Shown: positions 24,445-36,600 of the stretch, one piece after another
How positions within the stretch are numbered: the stretch's first letter is position 1
How the letters are laid out: every line of letters starts with the position of its first letter
NCBI RefSeq assembly: GCF_000204055.1
Contig: NW_006768792.1
Location: forward strand, 669,676-733,675
From: Melampsora larici-populina 98AG31
Lineage: Eukaryota > Basidiomycota > Pucciniomycetes > Pucciniales > Melampsoraceae
Direction: 5' to 3'
DNA: 64,000 nucleotides
Made by a program: the position numbers and the translations under genes
The notes under the pieces: model-generated
Databases searched by the model: none
Told to the model about the DNA's origin: nothing
Seen by the model: only the letters and a program-made list of their open reading frames with translations

Positions 24445-25228
24445 TTTTAGTAAGTGATAAAGTAGCTTGCTTAGTTCGTCCTAAGCAACATAGCGTATAT
24501 CCATCAGCTAAGAACCTCATTTACTCTCATTGTGTGATCATAGAATAAAATTCATCGATATCTGATCATGGTTGAATCCTTTTTGATGTAGATTTACATT
24601 TGATCATCACTACAGTCTTATCATCTTACTCATTACAAACATCAGAATCATGGATTCCAATCTGTTTACCAGGATATAGACCCATGAAGAAGAAGAAGTG
24701 TTTCTGAAACTGTCAGTCTTTCTCTTTTCTCTCTTTGTGATAGACTGTATATGGACTTATTAGCATTTTGAATTTCTGGTTTCAACTACAGTTAAGCCAA
24801 TTGTGAGTAGTTCCGACTGGAGTGAAATTGCCTCCTGCCCTCCAAAACATCTCAAAGCAGCCATTGAAAACATCAAACAGAATAGAATCCAGAGAACATC
24901 ACATTTCAAAAAATCACTCAATACTCAAATCAAAAGTCAGTAGTTCAACTTGATCCAGTCAACTAAACAAGTGATTTAGCTTGGTGAGCTCATCAACTCT
25001 GAGAAACTTATTCTATACTCCAACACCAACAAGTTGTTCAATTAAATCATTTGTTTTGATCTCAATAAGGTCCACATTGATCCACTCAATCAACTTATTT
25101 GACTCCCTCTATCTATTTGACTCCATGTATTTATTGAAATCCATCTATCTATTTGACTCCATCCATCTATTCTAATCCATCTATGTATCTGACTATGTGT
25201 ATTTCAAGCTTCCCGCATGCTTTGTGTA

Positions 25229-26031
25229 CAGTCGTCTCTCCAAAAACTCATACCATTTTATGGACTCCAAAAAGTATGGGTTTTCATGGAGTCACTGTAA
25301 ACATCATTCAACTTCCCCAATTTGGCAGAGGAAAATGATTAATAGTACAGTTTTTCATAAAAGAATCTAATACTGCACACCTGGGCCATTTCACCCACAC
25401 TACATATGTGCAGCAAGCTAAGTCAATAGTTGTCTATCATGTACATACAGGTCTGCTCAGTTTTTTGCCCATCAGAATAAATAAATCACATGTTATACCA
25501 CATGTAACTTTTTCGACTTTGAATTTTTTTTCCCAAAAATTCACTACATATAATTCTGTAGCTGCTCAGGCAATATTGTTGAAGCTATGTCTTAGTAACA
25601 GAAAGTGTGTTACATGCAGTTGAGTTGATGAGATCACACCAAAACATTGAGTCAGTGTATGTAGTCAATCTTTTGGAAGCTTTTTTCAATCTGAAAGAAG
25701 TTACAGCATGTATTACATATGAATAACTTGTCCTGATGAGCAGATAACTGAGCAGAACTGTATGTACATGATAACCACATATTCACTGAGCCTGCTACAC
25801 ATATGTAGTGTGGGTGTTATGGCTCAGGTGTGGAGTGATAGACCATTTTATGACAAATCATACTCCCAATCATTTTTCCCTGCCCACTTGGGGAACCCGA
25901 ATAATGTCTGCAGTGAGTATGGCTTATTGGAATGACAATTTCCCCCGTCCATAAAAAATATGGACAGAAAAAAGCATGGGTTAAGCAAGAGTATGGCTTA
26001 TTGGGTATATGGGCTTTTGGAGAGACGACTG
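25229..26031. mobile_element. 803-bp fold-back element, Tc1/mariner-like ends
   Basis: Outer ends CAGTCGTCTCTCCAAAA and its exact complement are flanked by TA (25227-25228 and 26032-26033). Matches between the arms continue inward almost to the centre. Examples are TTCCCCAA...GGCAG.G..AAATGATT, CACCCACACTACATATGTG (25392-25410 versus 25797-25815) and TATCATGTACATACAG. The element is therefore nearly one imperfect palindrome with arms of about 400 bp around position 25630. It does not code for a transposase. It could be transcribed into a long hairpin RNA. Confidence 0.85.
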
Positions 26032-27551
26032 TACTTACAAGCTCAGTCTGAGTGCCATTCTGACCCAATACTCTATAATTGCTGATTCTATCTTATCCCA
26101 ATGTACATTGAACCAAACTTCTTCCCTTCAATTGAGAAATTGGAATTGAACTTCTAGAAAAAGAGTGTTGAAACACACCAATAAACACAACTTATTTAGA
26201 ACTATTGGTGCTTCTATGTTACCTCATCCTAGATTAAACCCAAGTCACCCTAATCACTCACTTGAATAGGTGGAACCTGATCAAAAGACCCACAGATCAC
26301 TGATGAATCCAATGTGTATAACAAGAGCAATCAATTGTCAGTGGATGTATAGAAAAGTTTGGCATTTCACAGCTTACTTGAAATATCCACGTATCCTTAG
26401 TATTGCAAATATTATGCAAACCTGATCACTAAACCTCAATGCACATCTTCCAGTGTCTCAGTTTCACCTAATTTCTCAGTTCAACATCATATACAAGGTT
26501 GTTATTTAGAAGGATTTCTTTCATATATTTCAAAGCTGAATCCCAGCATCTCAATGCCCAACAAAGTATGCCATCAACCAGTTGTTGAGGTTACGATAAG
26601 TCAGAACATGCTACAATAAGCTTTGGCTTTTAGAGAATGCAATAGGATGATCAACCTTTTGACTTTTGAGTCCAGTTTACAACTTTTTGGAAGACAGAAA
26701 ATGACTGTGTTCAGATTTTATTTGGTTTAATCAAATCAAGATGATTCCAAATATTAAAACACTCACTCTTCCTGGAGTTCTTCTTTTTGTCAAGGTATAA
26801 CAACTACATCATTGTTTTTGAGATGATGATCAATAATGCAATTCAAAATCTCAAGTATGTGACTATCCCATTATATGTTAGATACCAAGAAAAGATAACC
26901 AAATGTTTTGCCGTCTTGGCAATGAAATACAAGAACTTACCACTCAGAACCAAAAACGTCCTGGTGTGTTAAATCTGATTGAAAACTGAAGTGTGCTATG
27001 TGTTTATTGAGGTATTTGGTACACAATATCTTTGAATGACAAAGACAAGTTAATGAAAAAGAGCATGTTGTATATGCAGCACACCAGTTTCAATCAAGCA
27101 ATAAAGTTGTGTTTTGAGTTTAGAACTACTTGTGCAGTCTCTGAAAATTTGAATCAAAATGATACTTGGTGTACTCTGATATGGAAGCCATTAGGGGGTT
27201 GGGGGTCAGGGGTTAGGGCCTAGAATTAGGGAGTTAGTTTTGGGCAAGGATATCTTCACCCCACTCCAAGGGCATGTGGCATCACCTCTTTTCAAAATCA
27301 CCATGATTCCTCCCAATGCTTGATCCCACCACAATCAAAACTCAGAAGCAGCATGGACGCAATATACCCTGAACCTTGATTACCTTGACTTTTGTGTTCT
27401 GACAGTGGGGAAAATTCAACAACTCTTCCCAGATCAAGTTATTCACATCATGAGCAGTGCATCTTTTGTTTGTCACATCTGATGACTGCAATTGGCAATC
27501 TTTGAGAACTCCAAAGTTTTCAACACAAGTTAACCAACCTGGCGTACTTCT

Positions 27552-27603
27552 TGGTATCCTGTATTGACCACACTACATGGTATCCTGTGTTGACCACACT
27601 ACA
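27552..27603. repeat. 26-bp tandem duplication
   Basis: TGGTATCCTGT(A/G)TTGACC plus ACACTACA occurs twice in a row (27552-27577 and 27578-27603), one base different. No gene is recognised around it. Confidence 0.85.
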
Positions 27604-28284
27604 TGGGTCTCCTCTGGGCAAGCTAAACAGCCAGAAGCTCTTTATTTTCCAAGCTCAGAACAGGCAAAGTATGCACAATCTGAAATCAGTGGATTTATTC
27701 AAGGATCTTGGCCCCCAGTCTCACTTCATCTCTGAATTGGCTTGCACCAAAGTATTGATAGGTGTGGTAACTTCATATCTGACATACAAGATAGAAATCT
27801 ATAACACAGTGTCTATACTTCATGTTGACAGAAGGCTGCTATCAAAAATGACAATAGCCAGGTAGAATACAAGTTGGCGTATCTTGTGTGACTCCTGTGA
27901 CCAGTGATGGATTTGGTGGAGCCAAAACATCAATTCAGTTTGGAAGAACAATACATTTAGGCTGGCATTGTGTTACTCATACTATGTAAAGCAATACCAC
28001 CAAGATTGTGAAATAAGATCTACTGTGTTTTACTGCAAAAAATCTCCCCTAAAGAATATTTCCTCTGTGAGTGATATATGATCCAGCATATCCTCCAGTA
28101 TTCCATGTGAATCAAACTAAGATACAGCCTTCTTGTGAGTGTGGCGCCCGCCGCCCAATTTGGCTAGTCTTCATAAAAAGATGAGTCCTCTTACATATAT
28201 CTCTTTCACTTATCTGGTTTTTCTTTTCTTTCAAACCATTCTTACCTCATGCTTACCTATGTATGTATCATATTTACATCTTAG

Positions 28285-30232
28285 CGCAGACTACAGATAG
28301 CGGTGGAAACAACTCCACAATGGCAGCTGAGCTCCAAAGAATGTTTAACGAAGCTGAAGATCCGGTGCACTGGTGTAGCCAAACTCATCATGTGCGATTT
28401 TATGCACATAAACTCAACCTGGTTGTTGGGCACAGTCTCAAGGCCCTCGGCCAGAAGGTAAGCAATGCAAAACCGTCTATTCCCCATGGTGTGGCTCTTC
28501 CTATCCCTGGTCTAGAAGTCAACGACAGCAAAGACGACATCAAGTTCCATGCTTCTGACACCGAATCTGAGGGCAATGAAGGATTGCCTGAGTACACTGA
28601 CGGTGTTGATGACAAAGATGATATAATTGATGACTCATCTTTATCACCTTGTGATAAGGATGATCTCGTCGCAGCCGCACTTCAAAAGGTCAGTATCCCT
28701 CTCTGGAATCAACTATCTCATAGACCGACCAATGCTTATCATGTTTATTATGTAGTTTGACGCTGTCTCTGGACAGATTGCCAGTAGTGCTGACCGAAGA
28801 AACGACTTTAAGACACGTGCCACTTGAATGGGATACAATTAGGGGATACAAAGTAGAAAGCCGGGCATGTGCCCACAAGTTCAGATCCCAATTTTACAGC
28901 CAAAATTCGGGATGTGGACTTCCGGGCACATGCCCGGCGGCTACGTGTCCACAAGTCCAGATCCCGATTTTACAGCCAAAATTTGGGATCTGGACTTGTG
29001 GGCACATGCCCGGGCACGTGCCCGGCTTTCTACTTTGTATCCCCTAAATGGCCAAATGTTGAAAAAGCCTTGCAAAACGCAATGGAACAGTCACTATGAG
29101 AGTCAAAAGATAGCTTGTGAGGCACAGGAGGTCAGTCTTTTTTTTATTTCAAAGTCAAATTTAATTTTCCATTTTGAATCACTCAATATCCATCTTTTTC
29201 CTTGCAGGTAATCAATTCAATGATTGCTGCAGATAGAAAGGCGTGTTTTTTTAAAGGGGTCACAATCTCAGCTTCAGAGTGGCATGCTGTCAAGATGGTA
29301 AACAAAGTTTTGAAGGTAAGTGTTCCTTCAAATCATAAGTTTGGTTATAATGTTTTGTTCATTGACTGGCTGATCTGACCTCTTTGGATGGGTAGACTTT
29401 TGTTGATGCTACAGCGCCAGTAGAAGGGGATGGGCCTACTGACTGCATCCTCTTGGCTGAATATAAGCGCGTAATCGAAGAACTCCTCGATATTCAAAAC
29501 AAAGCTTTCATTTTCCCATCTCTTGACAAGGCCATCGATGTCATGGTCAAGTGGCTGACCGAATATCAAGACGAGGCGGCCAACTGTGACGCAATAGCCC
29601 TGGAAACCATTGTCAACCCTTGCTTTTGAGTCAAGTTCTTCAACCTTCACTATCCAGAACACAAAGAGTCATTGCAGCTGCTTATTGAGGATGCCTTCAA
29701 ATCTGCCGTTGATGAGATGAAAATTCACGAGCCAACCCCACCACCAGAAGATACTAACAAGCCTACAGAGTCTGATGACTTTGATGTGTTTGGAACATCT
29801 GACACCGGTCCAAGTAAGAATTAGACTTCAGAGCTGGAAGATTACTTGTCTGGTAAATTTGCTATTGGTAAAGGTGAAACTCCTCTTCCCATCCTTCTCT
29901 TCTTTCTCACCCTTTCTGAGAATACTAACCTACTTTATGACCAATAGTAACACCAAACCCACTTCCCTATCCTCTCGGCAATTGCCCGCAATTACTTAGT
30001 GATTTCTGCCACATCATGTGCATGCGAGCGGAATTTTTCAGCCGCTGCCGATGTGTGTACACCTTCAAGAGGCAGTATGCTCCCAAAAACTATGGAGCGA
30101 CTTGTTGGATATCAAGCCTGGTTGAAGGAGGGAATTGTCCCTGATGGGGTGTTTGAAGAAGCTGCCAAAGCGCTTCAATCTTATATGCAAGCATTGGTAA
30201 AGAAGCAAGCATCAGGAAAGATGACCCAATAG
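28285..30232 (+). pseudogene. hAT-1 transposase, 3' part (catalytic core and hATC)
   Basis: The exon after the acceptor ...CATCTTAG starts QTTDSGGNNSTMAAEL, the hAT catalytic Asp block, followed by HHVRFYAHKLNLVVGHSLKAL. An acidic loop and an exon with FDAVSGQIASS follow. That exon is interrupted at 28842 by a 203-bp MITE and resumes with CKTQWNSHYESQKIACEAQE. The C-terminal dimerisation domain is clear: FPILSAIARNYLVISATSCA, CERNFSAAADVCTPSRGSML, then LVGYQAWLKEG and a stop at 30232. There are TGA/TAG stops at about 29626 and 29822 and several frame changes. The intact family cuts and pastes its own element; this copy cannot. Confidence 0.8.
28842..29044. mobile_element. 203-bp hairpin MITE in the transposase exon
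   Basis: The ends GGGGATACAAAGTAGAAAG and their exact complement are flanked by TA (28840-28841 and 29045-29046). The inverted repeat continues through GCCGGGCA(T/C)GTGCCC. Interior blocks repeat GTCCAGATCCC...TTTTACAGCC, so smaller stems also form. It is more GC-rich than its host sequence. Confidence 0.9.
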
Positions 30233-30632
30233 GTCCATCAATTTACTTTCATCAAAAGAATTTCTTTTTATACAATTTCTTTTCTTACACGTGCTCCTTC
30301 CTTAAAGTGACTCAAGTCTCACCTTGAGTTTTCTTATTATACATGTTTCTCTTTCTTCTGATGTCTCTATGAAAACACGCCCTACTCTCCTACGTATCTA
30401 GCCCTATGGTCACGTACAAATATATTTGAAATACGAATTTTTTTTTGGTCTTCCTACATCACCGCTAATTGCGCTATGTAGCGGGAATTGATCAATTCCT
30501 CCGCTCCAATACCTTGCAAGGATTTTTTCCATTTTCATAGCAATCTCGGAGCCGAGCGATTTATAGCGCCCACTCCAAAACAATATGAAAATGGACCAAA
30601 TTTCATAACGTTTTGGAGCGATTCGGGTATTG
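30233..30632. other. hAT-1 right subterminal region
   Basis: This is the non-coding 3' end of hAT-1 between the transposase stop and the terminal repeat. It contains AGCGG/CGCTCC-type motifs (GCGCTATGTAGCGG, GAGCGATTTATAGCGC) similar to those in the left subterminal region 20594-20760. Confidence 0.6.
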
Positions 30633-31358
30633 CCTTCAACTTACTGCTGGCTTGCATACTCATAGTCTGAATGGTTCTCCAGCTTCCGGTGCTAAGCATG
30701 ACTCAAAATCCATTAAGTTTCTACTTGAAGGTATACCAGCTTTGCAATCATTGTCAATCAATTTCTCATCTTTACTTCCATTGAAGTTACGCCCTGGATC
30801 CCTACCATCTTTGCAAAATTTTTGGCTGTCATGTAATCCTAACAACCGAAATGCCGCAATCAACATTTGCTGTGCCAAAGCCAGGCGAATTGGGTGCCTC
30901 GAGTTGTTTCCAAAGGACAACCCCAACCCTGTTGCCTTGATAATTTCAAGTCTTCAGAACACGCTTGAAGCTCTATTCATAATACCAGTTCCGGATCGCT
31001 TTCAGCGTCAAACTTGATGTACTACTTCCCCAAAGTTACACGTCTTGCCAAGTGAATACTGCGGCTTGAATACAATGAACCTCAAATGGCTAAAATGGCC
31101 CATGTTGCAACTATTGAAGTATTGATCACTACCTATTGGCACCGCTTTGTCTACTGGCCGGACATGTTGACTCATACAAACACAGATACACTCATCCGAC
31201 CCCTCAAATTGAAGCACATTGTATTTACGACTCCTCAAGGTCCTGAAATGAGAGATGCAGAGTTAGTTAACATGTTTCAAAACATTCGAATCAAATGCCA
31301 CTTTATCTTCCGACCCAAGTGTGCTGAAATTTTTGTATGCCGTGTTCCTGACATATAA
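30633..31358 (+). pseudogene. LRR-type (F-box/LRR-like) gene relic, right part
   Basis: Starting in the duplicated CCTTCAA, the frame reads LTAGLHTHSLNGSPASG, then FLLEGIPALQSLSINFSSLL and LRPGSLPSLQNFWLSC, irregular leucine-rich repeats. It continues to about 31015 and, after a frame change and a TGA, again to 31358 (IRPLKLKHIVFTTPQGPEM). This is the layout of the many F-box/LRR-like proteins of rust fungi. No F-box is visible, because the 5' end is missing left of hAT-1. The family would bind partners of a ubiquitin ligase; here it is broken. Confidence 0.5.
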
Positions 31359-33179
31359 ATTTGTGGGTATCATGAACTGACACCAAACATCTCTTACTCA
31401 GGGCCTTGCGGATTTGCTTGAGCCAGTTATGTATGATAGTGCAAATTGAAGCTATCAACATTGTATTTTGGCATTGATCAGAAGCTTTGTCAACCACACC
31501 ACCTTGATTCATTTCAGTGCTTCATTCCTTTTATCATCCATTCCCAAATGTTCACCAATTGTCCCTGCCTGCCTAATTAAAGTGGTTTGCAACTTGATCA
31601 TGGTCTTCAAGCAACAGTTTTCCCAGTTTAACTTCTGTGACCACCAAAATTTTTCCTATTTTGAATCCAATAATTAGGTCTTGTAACTTGTTTGTCACAA
31701 CTTGGTGATTTTAATTTGATATACACCCTACCTGCACTCCATTTCCAGACATATAAAAATTTTGAGACATGATTAAGACCCATGCAATTATGCTTCCACC
31801 CCAACTTGACTCCCAAAGTTACAAAAGCATGCTAATGAATGCTTGGCCGCCATGTGCATATAAAACTCGGGTATTCTACCCAATCCTACCCCGTCTTGGG
31901 TTAAGTTTGTGGTCTTTGAATCCCAAACATAGAACATCTTGGATATTGCAGCAACACCTGAAGCGCACCGCTTCCATCCGCTTTCTGGCATGTTTTTTGC
32001 AGCGGAACGTTCTTCCGCTTCATAGGAGACTCGCTCTCGATCCGCTGCCAAAAAAAGCCCGCTACGTTGCTTGTGTAGCACAGCGGCTATTTGAGCCGCT
32101 CTCGCTCCGCTATGTCGAATTTCAAGCGGAGGAAGCGGACCGAGACAACAGTGGTTATTCACATTTTTTTCAACATTCCCAAAGCAAGGTGAGTGTATGT
32201 ACAGCTTTCAGTAAAAAGAACTAACCAAACACAGACTAAATAAGATGTCAACAATCAAGTTGAAAATTCAAGATAAGCACAAAAATCAACGAGCGATTGA
32301 AGATAATAAAAAAACATGAAAAGATCAAAATAAAAAAGATACGAGAGCCCGAGCCACAAATTAACCTAACGTTTGACAGAGGATGATAGCAAACCAAAAA
32401 AGATGACAAGCAAAGAAAAAATGAAAGCACATCAATCCAATTCATAAATAAGAGAGCATTGTTCATCAGTTCGCATCTTGAGGATGAGAAGAAAATAGTT
32501 GAATCTTACCAGATTTGACATCTTCTTTGGTGAGAGGCCAAGATGAAGGGTTTGTCAAGTATGTCGTGTGAAAGAATCAAAACTCAGTGACATATGGAGG
32601 GGTCTGGATTGTTCTTGAAGGCTGTTCTTGACTGTTGGAGTCGATTGTGGCGGCGGTTGGCGTGAAAACACCGTCAATCGTGGTTTCCATCCTCATATCA
32701 ACTCTGGTATCAGACGACCGCTGCATACCGCTCTGACCAGTAGGCTGCGGAGCGTAATTTTATCCCGCCGCGCTAATTCCACGATCCGCTACATGTATAA
32801 TACTTAAGAGAAAGCGGCGGCGGGTTGCTTTGACCCGCTACACCTGCCATTTCAAAGCGGCTGCGGGGCGACCCGCCCCGCGGCCGCTCCGCTTCCGCTT
32901 TTTGCGGCGGATCGCCTCAAGTGTTGATTGCAGTGAAACTAGATGTCAATCACATCCTGTGTCAAGCAATTCCATTCTCGCATTCTGACAACTCACCACC
33001 TTTGTTACAAGTCATATCTCTCAAATGGACCATTGATATTTCCATGTATAACAAATCATCAAAATCAACGCTTCTCAATACAGAAAGTACAATGGCTGCA
33101 AATCAGATTGGAAAAGTACCTACATCAACATACATTCATCTGCTAACTTCAACACTGGGTAAATCCAATTAACACATCA
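31359..33179. other. Intergenic with two GC-rich AGCGG-rich blocks
   Basis: No gene is supported. Two GC-rich stretches, 31950-32140 and 32735-32915, are packed with GCGGAGCGG/CCGCTTCCGC motifs against an AT-rich background. The motif resembles the subterminal repeats of hAT-1. They may be non-autonomous derivatives, but I could not define ends or target duplications. Confidence 0.4.
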
Positions 33180-33679
33180 CAAGGATTCACATCTCAAATA
33201 ACCATGCTTTGGGCCAGTTTGCAACAAGGTAGTATTTTTCTTTCATCTATCAATCTTTGCGGTTGATGCTGCAGGTTTAATCAGTATACTTTTGGCGTGA
33301 AAACTTGGAATTTTGATTTTCAACCAGCTCTATCACCCCGCCAAGGACACAAAAACTAGGCAGGTATGAAGATACCTTGCAGTACGGATACAACTCTTGA
33401 TTTGTTGTGAGGACCGCCTGGTAATTTCTTTCATTTCAAAACAATAGATTTTGCGGCATGAAATGAGTGCTGTGCTCCGGCTTTCAATGGTACTCGACTG
33501 TGTTGATGCACGGTAATTCCAGAGGACAGCTGCAATAAAGTAAGATTCAATGTTAGATATTCCTAATAGACAGATGGAAGAGAAATCACTATTAGACGTG
33601 AAAAGAGGTGAAAATTGTCATATACCCTCAAATACCCTCAAAATTGAAGCTTTTCAGCTAATTACATAGGTCAAAGCTG

Positions 33680-33687
33680 GTCAGATC
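33680..33687. repeat. Target site duplication of hAT-2, left
   Basis: GTCAGATC directly precedes the left terminal repeat. The same eight bases follow the right end at 36864-36871, a perfect hAT-type duplication. Confidence 0.95.
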
Positions 33688-36600
33688 TAGGGCTGCGACC
33701 CGGACCCGGCCCCGCCCGGCCGACTCTGCCCAAGCCATCTCAGAGGGCTCACAGTCCGCGCCCCGGGGCCAACAAACCTAACGTGATGATAATCACAAAT
33801 GTGCCCTGAGGATGCCTCAGGCGGGTCAGGCACCGGGGCTGCCAAAAGTTTTTCTTCCAAAAAATCCCACGAAGTCACTGTTTTACAAGATTTCCGTTGT
33901 ATATCGCAATTCCGCAATATTCCCAGTTCAAAATTCAAGCTTTCCCCCGACTAAGTTCCCACTCCAAGCCGATCTGTTCATCGTTGAACTGGCTGCATTG
34001 CAAATCCCAATATCTCAACGTTATCCCTTATAGTTTCATTTATCATATTAATAATTAAGCTTTGGTTAACCCTTTCTCCATCAATCAAGGACCGTTCTTC
34101 AATTTTAATCCGATTGGATTTATATTCTCATCAAGATGTCATCAACACGCGTCACTAGATCATCCACCAATCTACTTCGCTCAATTCAGTCCTTGCTTGC
34201 AAATACGCCTGCCAGTAGTCTAGCTCCCTCAGATTCCATTTCGGGAGCCGTTTCCGATACTACCACCACTGCTCGCTCTTCCTGGGTCTGGCATTACTTT
34301 GTCCAGGAAAAGGTCAACAGCGAAATGAAGAATGTCTGTCGAGCTAGCCAGGGATTTGTCAACACTCGTGCTGTTGGCAATGACAATGATCCTCAAGATG
34401 TCAATATCATCTGCAACAAAGCTTTGGCCCTTGACAAGCATGCCAGTACCAAATGAATGATACGACACCTTGACCGTGCTCACCATATCGTCCCCCCTGT
34501 TTGAACCAATCAACCTAACGTCTCTGCTTCTTATGTTGATGGCAAGCCTGTCAAGGTTAGTTTGAATGTTTTTTTTTGTTTCCTTAAGATATAATAAAAC
34601 AGATTGTTGACGTTAATGAATGTCTAATGGTTCATTTTAGGTCAGACCCCTCAATGGGACCAATCTAATGGCAGCTCCAATTCGATTAGTGGTTGATTGC
34701 GAGGTCCCTGTGTTGTTTGTTGATGCCCCCGAGTTCCATGAGATCATCAATATGATCAATCCAGCCGCCTTCACCCTTCTTTCTGAACGCACTGCTGTAT
34801 CCGATGGCATCATAGACAGCTATCGTTTGACCAAAGCAGCAATCACAAACATGTTGTCTTCTGTCAGCCATATTAGTATCACCTGCAATGGGTGGACCTC
34901 TCCCACCAACATCCTGATGCTTGGTGTTACTGCGCATTGAATTTCTGACGATTTCGAGATACATGGTATCATGTTGGCTTTGAGGACCATTGAAGGACCC
35001 CATACTGGTAAGTTTATTTCATAGATTATCTTTCATCTTATTGTTTGCCATTCTTACTGACTTGTCTTGCCTTTTTTACAGGGACTAATCTTGCTTCTCT
35101 TCTCAAGCATATACTTGACTCCTTCCACCTTTCCAAACGCCTTTATTGTATTACTGCCAAAAATGCGTCTAAAAATACGACCATGGGGCAAGCCCTCTTG
35201 ACTTTGATCCCTCAGTTCGATGCTTCCCCAAACCTCCATGGATGTGTGCGTAGCTCATGTCATTAACCTTGTAGCTAAGGCCGGCATGGCGGTGTTCAAT
35301 CAGAAGGGACCTACTCCACCTATTAACGCACTTGATCCTGCCATACCTCAAGATCAATCTTCCATTCCGTTGTTTATTGAGCCAACTTCAAACTCTGAAA
35401 TTGCAAGTATATTGACTAGAATCCGAAGCTTTCACAACAAGGTTAAACATAGCAGTCAACTCAAAACTTCCCTCGACAATGCGATAGCCAGCTGTGCAAA
35501 GTTAGAACAAAAGGTCAGCCTCGTTCATGAGCTCTCGACCCGTTGGTCTTCAACTCACTCCTCCCTCGCACGTTTTGTTGAGCTTTGAGTGGTATTAGAA
35601 TATCTTTTTAATAGTAATCCTGCACTCGAGTGCTTCCAGCTTGAACATGACGAGTGGACCTTAGTAGATAACTTAATTCAATTTCTGTCTCCTCTCGCTG
35701 CCATTACTGAAACAATTGAAGGTCACCAATACCCAACCGTCTCTCTAGTCATGCCTGACTATCAATGGCTCGTAGATAGGCTCAAACGAGTAAGTATCAT
35801 TTCTTCTTACTCTTTTTTGTTCTGTTGTTTATTATCATTTGATACTGATGCCTATCTTTCATTTGATAGGCTTGGGCGGATTCTAAATCGAAGGAACTGA
35901 AGGTGGCTATAATGCCAATGATAAAAAAATCATACATTATCAGGAGGCTGCCCAGAAGAAATCCGTCCACATTTGCGCTGCAATTCTCGACCCTTGACTC
36001 ATGAGATCAACGCTCTCAAGCCCAGACTATGGAATCCCTTGGGTGGTGGCCTGAGGATGCTGTTGTGTACTTCACTGAACAAGCTACTAAATTTAAACCC
36101 TCTGTTGACCCGGAAATCAAAATTGTCAAACAGCAAGAAACCTTCAACCTTGACCAGCCTCAACATTTCATTAAATGTCGCAAGACCGTCCCAATCAAAG
36201 ACAAGGTGAAAGAATATCTCATTGCGCCTCTGGAGGACGAAATATGCAAACCACTTGTCTTTTGGGAAACCGCCGGTCGCCACTGGCCCAACTTGACTCG
36301 CATGGCCAACGCCATGCTGGCAGTCCCTACCACAAGCGCTCCATCTGAGAGTACGTTTTCTCATGCCCTGAGGGTGATGAGTGATCATCAAGCCTCTTTC
36401 ACTCCCACTAACCTTGAGGCTCATGTTTGTCTCAAGAGCTGGAAAAACTTTTCACCAAAGAAGTAAATTTGTTGAATTTCCAAGTTGTAACCTCTAAGTA
36501 GTCTTTTCAACTCTGATAGCTCTCCTAAAACTTTCATACACGAGTTTATAAAGTAAAGTTACTTATTTGTTTCAAATGATCGAGCTCATAGTTTTGACTT

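Larger units (their letters stand above)
22774..28150. other. 5.4-kb insert inside hAT-1, partly gene-like
   Basis: This DNA separates two halves of one transposase domain. It is AT-rich. It holds short gene-like stretches (for example EASRALIPKQYLAFIQGFYF at about 23700 and SSTRFYHLGNFIKCL at about 24090), the small open frame at 24232-24444, simple-sequence clusters (ATCGAACAATC-like at 23820-23950; TCTATTTGACTCCA-like at 25090-25200), the fold-back element at 25229-26031 and a 26-bp direct duplication at 27552-27603. No transposase or target duplication of its own was found. Confidence 0.5.
20594..30632 (+). mobile_element. hAT transposon 1, 10 kb including nested inserts
   Basis: The left end CAATACCCAAATCGCTCC and the right end (30615-30632) are inverted copies with one mismatch over 18 bp. 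Both are flanked by CCTTCAA. Subterminal regions are rich in AGCGG/CGCTCC motifs, as is common in hAT ends. Inside is a BED-hATC transposase gene (21119 to 30232) split by a 5.6-kb insert, plus a 203-bp MITE. Without the inserts the element would be about 4.2 kb. It is dead: the transposase has stops and frameshifts. Confidence 0.85.

Noticed and set aside
27190..27240. GGGGTTAGGG/AATTAGGG words suggesting interstitial telomere repeats
   Set aside because: Only two imperfect units occur in a generally G-rich 50-bp stretch; too few to call telomeric.
31950..32915. Two GCGGAGCGG-rich blocks as ends of one transposon
   Set aside because: Motif density is high, but no terminal inverted repeat or target duplication pairs them. 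Kept only as a composition note.
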